Notes: generated by a model from the letters alone, not told the origin. A stretch of 64,000 nucleotides of DNA from Urophycis tenuis (GCA_036785325.1 JAXIVH010000002.1:13385639-13449638), one strand, 5' to 3'. Shown: positions 13,120-25,490, numbered from the stretch's first letter. Translations and numbers: made by a program.

Positions 13120-13142
13120 CCCCCCCCCCCCCCCCCCCCCCC
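13120..13142. repeat. poly-C run
   Basis: About 23 C in a row. Two more runs of similar length follow at 13262-13283 and 13469-13492. Confidence 0.85.
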
Positions 13143-13511
13143 AGCGGAACCCGAGGCCACCTCTTGTCTCAGAGCTGGCTTCTTGTTCGAACCCCCCAAC
13201 CTTGTCTGGGGCTCTCATGTACCCAGCGTGCATCTGGGCATTCCCTAACAACCTCTTTCTTCCCCCCCCCCCCCCCCCCCCCCACCCAACTGTGTGCCCC
13301 AGTAGCGAGAAGTTCCTCGCTACTCGACATCTGGGATCTCCGGAGCCTCCCATCAGCCCATCCTCCATCTCCTCGCTGTTTCCTTTCTTGTCCTTTCATC
13401 TTCTGTCTCTCCTCCATCCTTCATCTCCATGCCTTCATCCTCAAGCCGCGCTCTCCTCTCTGGCCCAACCCCCCCCCCCCCCCCCCCCCCCCCACCTTCT
13501 AGTACTACCCC

Positions 13512-13616
<105 letters not shown>

Positions 13617-13722
13617 CATCCCAATCACAGTACTGCCACATTCTACACATTTTCTTTTATCCACCTCCAGATCTTTCGTTTACTGCATCCACCATCCTCC
13701 ACCCTAACCCCATCCCTTTTTA

Positions 13723-13763
<41 letters not shown>

Positions 13764-14395
13764 TTTATTTGCTTCCCAAACTGATATTCACTGTTGGTGA
13801 TCTCCCATCTAAGCCTCACCTACGCTTGCACCCCCACACCCATCCACCACCCCCACCTTCAACACCTTTGTCTCTTATCAGTGCACCTCTCCATCTCCAG
13901 CTCATCGGGCTGGGAGACGTGGGAAGATGTGTTATCAATATAGCGATTGCCGGCTGGCTGGATGGATTGATACAGTAATCCCGGTTTAAAGGACAGCCCC
14001 GCTGAGCTCCCTGATGTTTTGGTGAAGCCAGGCTTGACGCTCGGGATCTCGAACGGTCCTTCATTTCAACCCACCGGTGTCTTGTGGGCCACCATCACAT
14101 TCTGACCGTTGTGTCTAGTCTGAAACAGGCTGCACCGGGGGAAACATAACAAGGTGCTCGTTTGGGAATGTTGAATCAAATGTGCGTCCGTGTTGCAGCG
14201 TGTCATTCATGCTGCCCACCCGTCTGTCTGCGTTGTTCAGGGATGGCAGAAGAGGTGGTTTCACATCATATCCACCTCTTCTGCCACCCTGGCTTTTTTT
14301 CTGTCTTGATCGGCCGTCGTCTCTGTCCCTTCACTCCATCCCCCCCCCATCCCATCACCATCTTCCTCAAAGTCCCTTGTCTCTACCTCTCTCTG

Positions 14396-14534
<139 letters not shown>

Positions 14535-14631
14535 TCCCCCCCTCTGTGTTGGAGGTCGACCTGCTCAAGAGGCAACTGGGAGGAGACAATATGAACAGTG
14601 CTCACTGCCTGTAATTGTGCTGTGTGGTGGA

Positions 14632-14718
14632 GGAGAGAGAGAGAGAGAGAGAGGAGAGAGAGCGCGAGAGAGAGGAAGGGAGGGGGGATAAAGCACGAGT
14701 CAAGGAGGAGGACGGCAC

Positions 14719-14770
<52 letters not shown>

Positions 14771-14940
14771 GCGAGAGCGTGCGATAGACAGAATGAGTGT
14801 GCGAGCGGGCGAGTGAGTGAGAGCCAGCAAGAGAGCCAGCATCGCAGAGAGCAGAAGGAGAGAAGCACAGACACGGCGAGAGAGCGAGGGAGAGAGAACG
14901 CGAGAGAGCAAGCGCAAGAGAGAGAGAGAGAGCGAGAGTG
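14632..14940. repeat. (GA)n-rich tract, the complement of the preceding CT tract
   Basis: GA runs at 14632-14680, 14721-14772 and 14917-14936 are joined by GA-biased sequence. Together with the CT tract 98 bases upstream they form a large inverted dinucleotide repeat close to the exon 2 acceptor. Confidence 0.85.
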
Positions 14941-15080
14941 TGGTCTCCGGCTGGCTGGCTCGCAGGCTCACTGTTGACGAATGAGCTGTCCACCCGTGGG
15001 TCTGGCAAACAGCGGCTGGTGACAAGCTGGGGGAACGTGGAACATGAATGTAATGCGCACCTTGCCTCGCTTGCTTTCAG

Positions 15081-15162
15081 ATACCGGACAGAAAAAGACC
15101 CCCGAGAAGAAGGATGGAGGCGCATGTCGTTCCAGAGACCCAAGGGGACCATCGAATATTCT
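15081..15162 (+). CDS. oxr1: oxr1 exon 2, one base short: frame broken as assembled
   Basis: The exon is bounded by TTGCTTTCAG and GTGAGT. Entering in phase 1 it reads (D)TGQKKTPEKKDG, the OXR1 pattern, up to about 15117. From 15119 a different frame reads RRMSFQRPKGTIEYS, again the OXR1 pattern, and joins exon 3 in phase 0. Family exons need 83 bases here; this one has 82, so one base is missing in GGATGGAGGCGC near 15116-15119. Read literally, the D-T-G-Q frame runs to a TGA across the donor. The two half-frames are otherwise intact with no other damage, so a sequencing or assembly deletion is the likeliest cause, but a true allele or initiation at the internal ATG (15124) is possible. The peptide is a charged, probably disordered lead-in, and its end (IEYS) starts the LysM domain. 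Confidence 0.85.
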
Positions 15163-15238
15163 GTGAGTAACGCAGCAGAAACACTCCGTCCTTGTGTCTG
15201 TTTTGGAGCCGTGTTCCCTGAGCTGGTTGTACCCCCCC

Positions 15239-15274
<36 letters not shown>

Positions 15275-15356
15275 TGAGTGTGAGTGTGAGCATGCATGCG
15301 CGCGTGCGTGTGTGTGCATGTGTGTGTGTGCGCCTGTGTGTGTGTGTGTGTGTGCG
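15239..15356. repeat. (TG)n microsatellite, imperfect
   Basis: TG run with CGTG and CATG interruptions, starting 77 bases after exon 2. Confidence 0.9.
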
Positions 15357-15532
15357 TGCGCCTTAGCCCGATTAGCTTCCAGCGCATCGTAGCCGTAGCG
15401 ACTGGCTGCGTGTTGTGCTTGTGGAGGCACTCTGCCTGCCCATGCTCCCCGCGTTATTAACCCGAGCTCGGAGCGTCTCGGTGTGCTGCCGGTGCAGCAC
15501 GTGTGCGTCTTTTGGCAAGTGTTTACATAAAT

Positions 15533-15567
15533 GGAGGGAGGGAGAGAGAGAGAGAGAGGGGGGGAGG

Positions 15568-15603
<36 letters not shown>

Positions 15604-15632
15604 AACAAGAGAGAGAGAGAGAGAGAGAGAGC
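15533..15632. repeat. (GA)n / (GGGA)n microsatellite
   Basis: GA-rich run with GGGA and AAAC interruptions. Confidence 0.9.
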
Positions 15633-15772
15633 ATGCTGTCAAACGATAAGGACTTGCTCCGGCGGACGGCATCGCGGTGCGTTTAGCTTTTGCCGTTCCT
15701 TTTGATGCGTAGAAAATTGCAAGGTGTAGCCGCTTTAGCATTCTGTGTGCATTCACTGCTGGGGGCAGCGGG

Positions 15773-15809
15773 AGGGGGGTGGGGGGGGTGGGGGGGGGGG
15801 GGGGGGGTT
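15773..15809. repeat. G-rich run
   Basis: Mostly G with single T interruptions. Similar G-rich runs occur at 15965-15984, 16196-16223 and 16894-16907. Confidence 0.8.
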
Positions 15810-16265
15810 GGCTCTGCCAGGAGCTGTATTTGTTTTTGTTTCTGCTCCCGGTCCCCGTCGCCAAAACCAGCGAGCATTCCACCACTGAGACCCCAACGGC
15901 TCCTCACGCATGACCTTCCAGCCGCACAGTCATTTCTATTGATTTAGTTATTGTGTAGGAGACAGGGGGGGGGGGGGGTGGGGAGTTTGGTCGAGAGAGA
16001 CGGCAAAGGCGAACAAGAGAGAGAGAGAGAGAGAGAGGGAGAGATGGCAAGCGGAGGAAGCTCAGATTTCTGGCCGCGGAGCTGAAAATGGAGCCTGCCT
16101 TCTCCACGCTCGCCTCGGCGTGTTCTTCAAATGACCCTGAGATCCAGCTGCAGCAGACAGCCAGCTGCCAGCGTCGTCTCCGTGGCGACGGCGGCAGGGG
16201 GGGCGGGGGGTGGGGGGGGGGGGCTACAGGCTCGGGCTTGAGCTCTGACCCTCTGCACGTGTGTT

Positions 16266-16294
16266 TGGTGTGTGTGTGTGTGTGTGTGTGTGTG
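16266..16294. repeat. (TG)n microsatellite
   Basis: Short uninterrupted TG run in a G-rich stretch. Confidence 0.85.
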
Positions 16295-16821
16295 TTTCTA
16301 TGGGAGGTGGTGGGGAGGGGGGGCAGGCAGGGATTGGAGAGCAGAGACGCAGGCAGCAGGGAGGGAGCGAGGACAGATCATTTGCCGAGGGAGGCTAAGG
16401 TGGGGCTGGGCGTCTCTCTTTGCTGAGGTGATTTGAAACCGAATGACGTGTTCATGACCGGGATTTCACATACAATTTTTTTTTTTTTTTTTTGCTTCTT
16501 TGTTTTGTTTTTGTCTGTAAGCGAGCCCCCCCCGGTTGCAACTCTGTGGTTCTCTGCACTTGTTCTGTGTCGTCCTCCCATCGCCTGTTCACAAACAACA
16601 GCTCTGTATACCAACACCTCCAACAACAACAACAACACCAACACCCCATCCCCTGTCTGGGTTGGCCACAGCAGCATGATTGACAGGCTGCCTGTCCGCC
16701 TCCCCTTGTGACACCAGTGACAGCAGAGATCTGTCAGGGGCCAGAGCACTTTGTCACTGCTTCCACATTCCTTCTAGAAGAACGAGGGAAGGGGCCGGAT
16801 GGAGAGGAAGGAAGAGGGGGA

Positions 16822-16849
16822 AGTGTGTGTGTGTGTGTGTGTGTGGCCA

Positions 16850-16880
<31 letters not shown>

Positions 16881-16907
16881 TTGTGTGTGTATGTGGGGGG
16901 GGGGGGG
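16822..16907. repeat. (TG)n microsatellite ending in poly-G
   Basis: Two TG runs separated by GCCATGTC, then 14 G. Confidence 0.9.
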
Positions 16908-17123
16908 TAATGGAAGGCATGGAGATTACCCGGGAAAAGGAGATTTCTATCACAGAGCGCGAACAGCCCCTGAACTCGCCCTCTACTCCCTGTACTTGGT
17001 CTGTCTTCTGTCCCCCCCCCCCCCCCCACCGCAAGCCTGCTCCTCCCCCTCCAACCCCACCCCACCCCTGTCCGTCACTCTAAACGCCCTGACGGACAAC
17101 GAGGGCTCTGTCCCGACGATGGC

Positions 17124-17802
17124 CCCTGCGCACGACAGGCCGCCACAGCCCCGCACAGCCCCGCACACACAGGCCGCCACAGCCCCGTGCATGACAGGCC
17201 GCCACACAGGCCGCCACAGCCCCACACACAACAAGCTGCCACAGCCCCGTGCAAGACAGGCCGCCACACAGGCCGCCACAGCCCCACACACAACAAGCTG
17301 CCACAGCCCCGTGCAAGACAGGCCGCCACAGCCCCGCACACACAGGCCACCACAGCCCCACGCACAACAAGCTGCCACAGCCCCGCACACACAGGCCGCC
17401 ACAGCCCCGCACATGACAGGCCGCCACAGCCCCCGCGCACACAGGACGCCACAGCCCCGCGCACACAGGACGCCACAGCCCCGCACACACAGGCCGCCAC
17501 AGCCCCGCACACACAGCCCCGCACACACAGGCCGCCACACAGGCCGCCACAGCCCCGCACACAACAGGCAGCCAAAGCCCCGCACGTATGGGCCGCCACA
17601 GCCCCGCACACACAGGCCGCCACAGCACCACGCACAACAAGCTGCCACAGCCCCGCGCACACAGGCCGCCACAGCCCCGCGCACACAGGACGCCACAGCC
17701 CCGCGCACACAGGCCGCCACAGCCCCGCGCACACAGGACGCCACAGCCCCGCGCACACAGGCCGCCACAGCCCCGCACACACAGGCCGCCACAGCCCCGC
17801 GC
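17124..17802. repeat. Minisatellite array 1, 24-bp unit
   Basis: About 28 copies of a 24-bp unit containing CACAGCCCCGC followed by ACACAGGCCGC, with variants (GGACGCC, CAACAAGCTGCC, GACAGGCCGCC). A higher-order unit of about 62 bp is repeated almost identically at about 17189 and 17251. Because 24 is divisible by 3, open frames span the array on both strands (an octapeptide PQPRTHRP on +). These are repeat artefacts, not genes. Confidence 0.93.
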
Positions 17803-18994
17803 GTGGAGCACCGGGGGGGCGTCTGGAGCCGAAGCCCCCCTCTCGCCTCCTCCTTCGTAGGCTTAGAGTCAGCCAGAGAGAGTGAGAGATAAGGAGGGGG
17901 AGATGGGGCAGGGGAGGGGAGGGGAGGAGAGAGGGGATGGAGGGAGGGAGGGAGTGAGCGAGCGAGCGGGGGAGGAAGGCATGGTAGACAATGTTCCGAC
18001 AATCCAGAGCGACATTATCTTAAACTCATCCGCCTCTCGCGGCTGTGTGGTGGTGGTGGGGGGGGGGGGGCATTGCGGAGAAATGTTTCCTCATTCTAAT
18101 TCCTGGGCTGATAGTTTTTTTTTTTTTCTTCTTCTTCTCTTTCATAACAAGTTGCCCAATGGCAGACCTCTTATTCTGTTTAATTAAAAATAATGAATTA
18201 CCCTCACATTATAGTTTCTCCTCTGAGCGAACATATAGGCCCTCGATGCTAACTCCCCCCCGGGGGCTGTAGGGACGCTGAATGGCCCGGACCATAAACA
18301 CACGCGGATTTGAACAGCGCCTTTTTAGCCTGCTCACCAGTCACCAAGCGACCGGCACCCTCACACCGTCCCAGCAAAGGCCAGACAGGAGGATCTCCGG
18401 ATGAAATGAGCCCTTCAATAATGCCAACCATTATGGGTTTTTGTGTGGGCACTCCGCGGGCCCACATGGGGCGCCTTCCCTTTGTCGCTCAACGGGCGCC
18501 AGAGGTTACACGTCGGAACATTGTTATTCACGGTGATCCCAGCTACGCGCCGCCGCCGCTCACCGCGCCTTGACGCGGAGCGCCGTCGAGGTCGGGCCGG
18601 AAAAAGGCAAAAACTCATTGACTTGCATTAGCCGACGCTAACCGGCCCGTCTTCCCTGTATCCGAGCTTGTGTTTCTGGGAAAACCGGACGGGGATAACA
18701 ACAAACAGCTGTGCCAGAGCAAGCGTAAAACGCGACATCCCCCCCCCTCCAGAGCCTCTACTGGGTAGACAGAGAGACACGGATAAGGACATGCTGACAG
18801 CTTCTGTCGGGACAACTTCTGGGGGTTTTTTTGGGGGGGGGGGGGGAGGTTGTCTTTCCTCGCAATCGCACTCGCAGCTCCCGAAACCGCATTACTAATC
18901 CTCAGCCACGAAGGGAAGCATTTGGCAGCGGCAGCGGCAACAGCAGCCTGCTGTGTTGTGTGCAGAGGTGAGGGTACCGCTTCACTGAGGGGTA

Positions 18995-19040
18995 GACACT
19001 GTGGACAGAGGAGGAGGAGGAGGAGGAGGAGGAGGTGGTG
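18995..19040. repeat. (GGA)n followed by (GGT)n
   Basis: About ten GAG/GGA triplets, then four GGT triplets. Confidence 0.85.
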
Positions 19041-19809
19041 GTGTCGTCGGTGCGACCGCCACATGAGTCATACTGGCACGACGCGCTAAGGTGTGTGCGC
19101 ACGTACGCCACCAGACGGGCCGAACCGCCATCCATCGGAGTGTTGTCAGCCGGACGACGGCGGTCTGATTGCTTCACGGTGGGCTTAGGTCTCTTCTAAA
19201 CGCCCTCCTCAGAAGACGATCGTAAGGAAGAGGATGAGCACCTTCGAGTGAAGGTGCAAGGATGTGTATGGGGATGCGGGAGAAGTACCCCCCGAGGGTG
19301 ATCATCAGACACACACCGATCGTCCAAATCTCGGCGAGTGCTCGCACTCATTTTGCAGTCGCTAATGACATGCCCATCTACACAAAGCTGGCGTTGTGAG
19401 GTGGGATTTTTTTTTTTTTTTTTTTTTCATACCCCACACCAGCAGTGCTATGCTGCATGACGGTTAGACTTCATCGCTGATGTCGGGATGGATCCTGGCA
19501 GGCGGTCATCGTAAAAAATGAAAATAAAATCTTAGGGAACTCCGTCTATCGGTGCCAGCCGCGAAATGTTGGCGTGCAGACCTGTTTGTACACAGCCTCT
19601 CGACAACCGCCACGCATGACTGTGCAAAGTCTTTTGACTATGTATGACTGAGTCGTCTCAACGCCTCAGTCCCTCGCCAAAACGAACATCGACCACAACA
19701 CATCATGCTACAGGCAGGACGTCTTCGATTCCATCACAATATTCTTTGTAAGGGTTTCTGATTTGCTACCGGTGGTACTCGTTTACCTCGCATCCCGAGG
19801 ATGTGAGAC

Positions 19810-19940
19810 CGGACGGACAGACGGCCAGCAGGACAGACAGCTAGCAGGACAGACTTCCAGCAGGACAGACGGCTAGCAGGACAGACTTCCAGCAGGACAG
19901 ACGGCTAGCAGGACAGACTTCCAGCAGGACAGACGGCCAG
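19810..19940. repeat. 16-bp minisatellite, alternating types (32-bp period)
   Basis: Units CAGGACAGACGGCTAG and CAGGACAGACTTCCAG alternate. The unit appears once, diverged, in the inverted copy at 23102-23246, so the array looks like a local expansion of one part of that repeat. Confidence 0.88.
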
Positions 19941-20052
19941 CGTCTGAGGGCGTCAGTGGGATCTCGACAGGCGGTCGCGGGGCGGAGAGAGGCGAAAGAG
20001 AGCGAGACACCACGGGGGTCTATAGAGTATGGAGAAGGACAGCGGGGCGATC
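19921..20052 (+). repeat. Dispersed repeat copy A (inverted partner at 23102-23246)
   Basis: This copy contains GGCGTCAGTGGGATCTCG, CAGGCGGTCGCGGGG, GGCGAAAGAGAGCGAGACAC and GACAGCGGGGCGATCA. The reverse complement of 23102-23246 carries the same blocks in the same order with few changes. Family unknown, possibly a piece of a transposable element. Confidence 0.8.
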
Positions 20053-20699
20053 ATCAGAGATCACAGACGGTTTTTTCCCTTACCTTCCAGTCACAGTTAC
20101 AGTGCGGCGCCTTCGCCCCATTTAACGCAGCCTGCCGCCGCGTGCTGCTGGCGGACAAACCCCCCCCCCCCCCCCCTGAGCGAGGGTCACAGTGGAACCA
20201 GGAGGCCATACGTCCACATTGAACCCGCTTCCTGGCACGGACAATGGATCCCCTGTCACGGCACCCACACCCGCTTACCGAAACCGGCGTCGAACGTTAC
20301 TGTAAACAAACGAGTATTTGGGGGGGGCGAGTCGCCGACACGGAGCGAAGTGCCGACGTGGACATCAGCCCCGCCCCCTCGGTCCCGGGGACTTAATGTA
20401 GTCGTCAATGCGTGGCCGATTGCCAGGCAGACGTAAAGATTGCCCCACTTGCTCCGTGTCCCTGTGAAACAGACAAATGATGTGACTTAGCCCCCCCCCC
20501 CCCCCAGCCCGCCACCCCGACGTAGTAATGGGTCTAAAATTAGGTCTCCCAATGATCGGCCAGGGTGCAGTCACACACAGTACGCATGCCATTAGGGCAG
20601 TAACGACCGGGTTGCCATGGCAACTGTAACGCTAAAGCCAGGCTTCTCCCCCCGTCATTATAAACCGCCAGGGCGATGGCTGCTCTGACGGAGCATCAT

Positions 20700-20880
20700 G
20701 GGTGATTAAACCATTTTCTGGAGTGTTATTTCCAGCTTGGTGGTTTACCCAATTAATTGTGTTGATTATGGTTTGCCTTTGATGGGTTTATTGTTTGTTT
20801 ATGGGCTCGTGCTCTATATGTATTTTTTTTTTTTTCAACATGTTGTGGCTTTTGTTTTCTTATAGTTTTATGTCTTACGC
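20700..20880. other. AT-rich, low-CpG block in intron 2
   Basis: A stretch free of simple repeats, rich in AATTAATT, TTGATTATGG and TTTATTGTTTG words, between GC-rich flanks. Such composition is typical of conserved non-coding elements, but conservation cannot be seen from one sequence. Confidence 0.2.
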
Positions 20881-21199
20881 GTTATCGGTAAAAGGATCAA
20901 GTGAACGCGAGAGCCCCCAGTGAGGCGTGAAGACAGCGTCTAGTAGAAAGCCTGTAATTACTATTCCATCGTCGGTTTACCTTCACGTGTCAATTGGTTA
21001 ATTGTAAATCAAACACACCCGGCAAACCGGTTAGGCGTCAGCATTCGGGTTGGACACCCACTGCTTTGGAACGCCCCCGCGAAGCGGCATCTATCTTCCT
21101 TCCCCGGGAAAACAATAGGGAGCTGGAAAGTGGCCGTCGTACATCTTGGTGTGATCGATACGCTGTCCCCCGGTCCTGTGGGGCTACTGTCAGGAGGCC

Positions 21200-22043
21200 C
21201 CCGTCAGCCCACCAGGCCCACACAGCAGCCCCGCCGACCAGCCACACAGCAGCCCCGCCGACCAGCCACACAGCAGCCCCGTCGACCAGCCACACAGCAG
21301 CCCCGCCGACCAGCCACACAGCAGCCCCGCCAACCAGCCACACAGCAGCCCCGCCAACCAGTCACACAGCCGCCCCGCCAACCAGCCACACAGCAGCCCC
21401 ACAAACCAGCCACACAGCAGCCCCGCCAACCAGCCACCCAGCAGCCCCGCCAAACCAGCCACACAAGCAGCCCCGCCAAACCAGCCACACAGCAGCCCCG
21501 CCAACCAGCCACACAGCAGCCCCCGTCAGCCGGCCCACACAGCAGCCCCGCCAACCAGCCACACAGCAGCCCCGCCAACCAGCCACACAGCAGCCCCGCC
21601 AACCAGCCACACAGCAGCCCCGCCAACCAGCCACACAGCCGCCCCGCCAACCAGCCACACAGCAGCCTCTGCAAACCAGCCACCCAGCAGCCCCGCCAAC
21701 CAGCCACCCATCATCCCCGCCAAACCAGCCACACAAGCAGCCCCGCCAACCAGCCACACAGCAGCCCCGCCAACCAGCCACACAGCAGCCCCGCCAACCA
21801 GCCACACAGCAGCCCCGCCAACCAGCCACACAAGCAGCCCCGCCAACCAGCCACACAGCAGCCCCGCCGACCAGCCACACAGCAGCCCCGCCGACCAGCC
21901 ACACAGCAGCCCCGCCAACCAGCCCACACAGCAGCCCCGCCAACCAGCCACACAGCAGCCCTGCCAACCAGCCACACAGCAGCCCCGCCAACCAGCCACA
22001 CAACAGCCCCGCCAACCAGCCACACAGCAGCCCCGCCGCAACC
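21200..22043. repeat. Minisatellite array 2, 24-bp unit
   Basis: About 35 copies of a 24-bp unit containing CAGCCCCGCCAACCAG then CCACACAG. The first four copies and two near the end have GACC in place of AACC, and some units have 1-base indels (AAACC, CACAAG) that shift the frame. Open frames run through on both strands (PRQPATQQ on +), again an artefact of a multiple-of-three unit. Confidence 0.93.
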
Positions 22044-22157
22044 CTCTCCTGCAAGAGAGTCGTCGGCAAACAGGCCTTTAATTATTTATCCAGAGTTGCA
22101 GATAATAATGTGTATGATTGATCCCTAGTCAAACAATGCAGGGCCTTTAGGTACATC

Positions 22158-22186
22158 GGGGTTGGGGTGGGGGGGGGGGGGGGGGG
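22158..22186. repeat. poly-G run
   Basis: G run with one T, soon after array 2. Confidence 0.85.
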
Positions 22187-23101
22187 CCTTAAGGTTGTAA
22201 TGTATCCTCCTCCCTCCCCTCCCCACATCTGTCGATGAGTCCGTCAAGAGTTGAGTGCTGCGCGGGGCGTAGTTTCTGCGTGTCTCCCTTCCGGAGTAAA
22301 TTGAGTCAGAGATGGCTTCTGTCTTGATTCACGGGCGACCTTGAAGCGGCGGTTCTGGTAGCCGGGGCGCTGTTGTTGTGTTTTATGGGCTGCGCGACGG
22401 TGACAAATGTTTTGATCCAATGGAAACCCCAAGGCTGCACTGCTGGTAGGCTAATTATGTTTTTGTTGTGGTAGTTATTTCCATTCCACCATCCATCTTT
22501 TGTGGGAGCTGCAGCCCAGCCCTGACACGCGCTCGGTGTATGGCAGATCAGGAAGGACCTTTTGAGTGACTCCAATTAGCACCGAATCAGAATGAAAGCA
22601 TTTTCTGTTTTATTTAATTTGACCTTGATTTTGATATTGATGTTAATATCGCGTTAGAGCTCTGTCAACGTTGAAGAGACAGTTGTCAGTCTGTTCCTTC
22701 AGAAATGAGAAGTTGCTGTCTTCTGAAGAGTACACCGCAACACTCACCTTGTCAACAACTGGCCAAGAGACAGCTGGCACACAGTTAGCGACAGATCATT
22801 TTAGAAGGACATCAACAAATACAATCGATCGTGACCAAAGTTTCCCCCAAAGTCGGTCACAGTTACGATTGCACTGTGTTGAATGTATTTACAACGGTCC
22901 AACAAACTGTTGGTCCAACGAGACTGTACAAGTCAGTGTCCTGAACGGGACACTGACAACCTGAACTGGATGACAGGCAGGCAAGACTCATCTGTTCTAC
23001 AGCATAACACTCCTAAATGTCCTAATTTGGTCTGTTTGAGTCTTTGTCGTGATTAGATCCAAAAAAGGCTCTCTTTTGGTTTAGGGTATGATTTAGGGTT
23101 T

Positions 23102-23246
23102 GATCGCCCCGCTGTCGTTCTCCATACTCCATAGACCCCCGTTGTGTCTCGCTCTCTTTCGCCTCTCTCTCCGCCCCCGCGACCGCCTGCTGAGCTCCCA
23201 CTGACGCCGTCGGTGTCCGTCTGTCATGCTTGGCCCTCTGTCCTGC
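23102..23246 (-). repeat. Dispersed repeat copy B (inverted partner of 19921-20052)
   Basis: Reverse complement of copy A, but with only one CAGGACAGA unit instead of the expanded 16-bp array and a slightly longer link (AAGCATGACAGACGG). This looks like the less expanded state of the element. Confidence 0.78.
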
Positions 23247-24706
23247 TGGTTCCGTCCCGTTGGCTGTATGGGCCCCGTTGACCTTTGCAATCCCACAGAA
23301 TGTCAGTGAGGATGTTTTAGGGCGTTAAAATGTCCCAACACGGGGTGGACCTCTGGCTAGAGCCCCTTGTTGTTCCCTCGCTCTCTGTTCTGTGGCGGGA
23401 GGTCTTTTCCCCACCCTGGCTAGACCACAGAGGCATTTAGTCATGCAGATCACGTGGGCAGTGGAACAGCCATTGATGTCGTTTATTTGAAACCTCTTCA
23501 CAGTGTGTTGGATGACAAGCCGAGTCGATCAGCGCTTGATCAGGTTGTTGCATCCTCGGTGCTCGGCGCAGCCCTTAAGGAGGAAGCCGTTCCCGGGTTT
23601 GCTGTTTGTTTGCGTGTACGTTATTTGTCTGTCCCCGGGATTCTGCCCCATTTTGTAAGGCGTAAGTGGTTGTCATTGAGGTCGATGCCGGACTCCATTG
23701 TTTACATTACAAGAATCAATATGCTGTGTATCAAGCTGAACCCCATTGTTACAATTCTGGTGATTTTTTGTTGTTGTCGTGATGTTGTTGTTCCCCGACC
23801 TAATTAAAGATTTCTCTCGGTGTTTTAAATCAGCCTCATGGTGGATCCAACTTGCGTTGAAGCCGCCATAAAGGGTTGCCTGTCCCAGTTCCGCCTCACA
23901 TTGACTCAGCGGGTCCCTGTTCAGACGTTGGCTCTGTAATTGGATGCTTTGCTTCGGGGGGGGTATCCCCCCCCCCCCCTGCACTCACGTGTGCGAACAT
24001 GAGCCTAATCAATGCACGGTATTGATAAATCCTATAGAATCCATAGCCCGTCAGGCCGCCCTGTCGGCACAGCGTGGCTCAGTGACGTTGCGTCGTTGTT
24101 GTTGTCGTCGTCTTGAATAGAGTGAACAGACTCGGGCTGCTTTTGTGGGGTGTTAATATTGCAATATAGGAGAAACAACAACATCGCAAGCAAATCGGAA
24201 GAGTCTCCCTCGACTGACGTATTGGGGAGCGTTTTTTTTTTTTTTTTACAGCACGTAGTTGGATATCATTGGCTGAACGGCATAGCAACAGCGTCTCGGT
24301 GTTAGCATCACGGTCCATCGATGGGAGTGCGAGAACTGCCAGGTGCTAATCTGCTGGAGTTCTCTGCGAGAATCATCCTTTGGGCCATTTGCACGCAATT
24401 AGTTTTAGTTGAGTCTTTATGCGTGTCAAACTAATACATTTTAAAGGATTTACTGTGACGCAGCGCGTTATCGCCCACTGGTAAGATTCCCGTTACAAGG
24501 TCTAAAAGCAAATCAATAAAGACATTCAATAGACATTTGCGCTAATAGACGCACAACAGAACAAAGGGAACACGCACAGGAGACCAAAGGGGGACTCGTG
24601 AACGACATGAAGTGCAACAAACCAATAGGAGAGAGAGTCGTATTTCCAGTGTGTTTTCACTTTTCCAATCGAAAATAAAAAATCAAATAACGAGATGAGT
24701 CTTCCT

Positions 24707-24730
24707 CACACACACACAGACACACACACA

Positions 24731-24790
<60 letters not shown>
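24707..24790. repeat. (CA)n microsatellite
   Basis: CA run with two GA interruptions near its start. Confidence 0.93.
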
Positions 24791-24793
<3 letters not shown>

Positions 24794-25490
24794 CCATGCG
24801 TAAGGTGTTGTCACCACTCCGGTTACACTGTCAATCGATCGCAGTGCACGTGTGTGTGTGTGCACCATTCCAGTCCACCTCCTCGTGCCCCGCCCCAAAG
24901 TGCACGCCGCCGACGCCACCGTGTCACGAGAGCGGGGAGGCCTTGTTTTTTTTGGCGATGGGATGGCGAAAAGGGAATTGCACCGGGCCGCGATGCAGTC
25001 TAGCGCCGCGCGCGCGCCGCTGCTGTGGAATGCAGAAGCACGCGACACACACAGCATAGCCTCCGCACTCTGTCCTCACCTGAGGACCCGGACTGTCTTC
25101 TCGGGGTTGTATCTATATGTATATGATGTATCTATATGTATATCATATCTATATGTATTTGATGACATGTATGTACTGCGTATGTGCATATGATTAATTG
25201 GTTTGCGCTGGTGTGTCTCTGATTCCCGGTGATCACGTTAGTCCTCAGTGAGTCTTGGTGAATATTAGATTTGTCTTCGCGGCAGAGCCGCGTGTTCGGA
25301 TATCATGGCTCTTTCATTCATAGACGAGGTTGTGTTTTGATCTGATTTGCTTTTGAAAAATGATGCAATTAGCATTTAATCAAGCCGGCCTATTTAATCA
25401 GCCTGCAAACGTAGTTGAAGGCAGAAGGCCGTCGCGTAATGGACCCCAGACGAGTGGTTAGGAATCTGATAGAAAATCACGAAAGTAGGC

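Noticed and set aside
16708..17892. Long open frames (up to 394 codons on + and 339 on -) across 17 kb
   Set aside because: They are created by the 24-bp minisatellite; a multiple-of-three unit without stops keeps several frames open on both strands. No splice sites or family resemblance.
20994..22128. Open frames of 235-375 codons on both strands across 21-22 kb
   Set aside because: Same cause: 24-bp array 2. The peptide PRQPATQQ is pure repeat translation.
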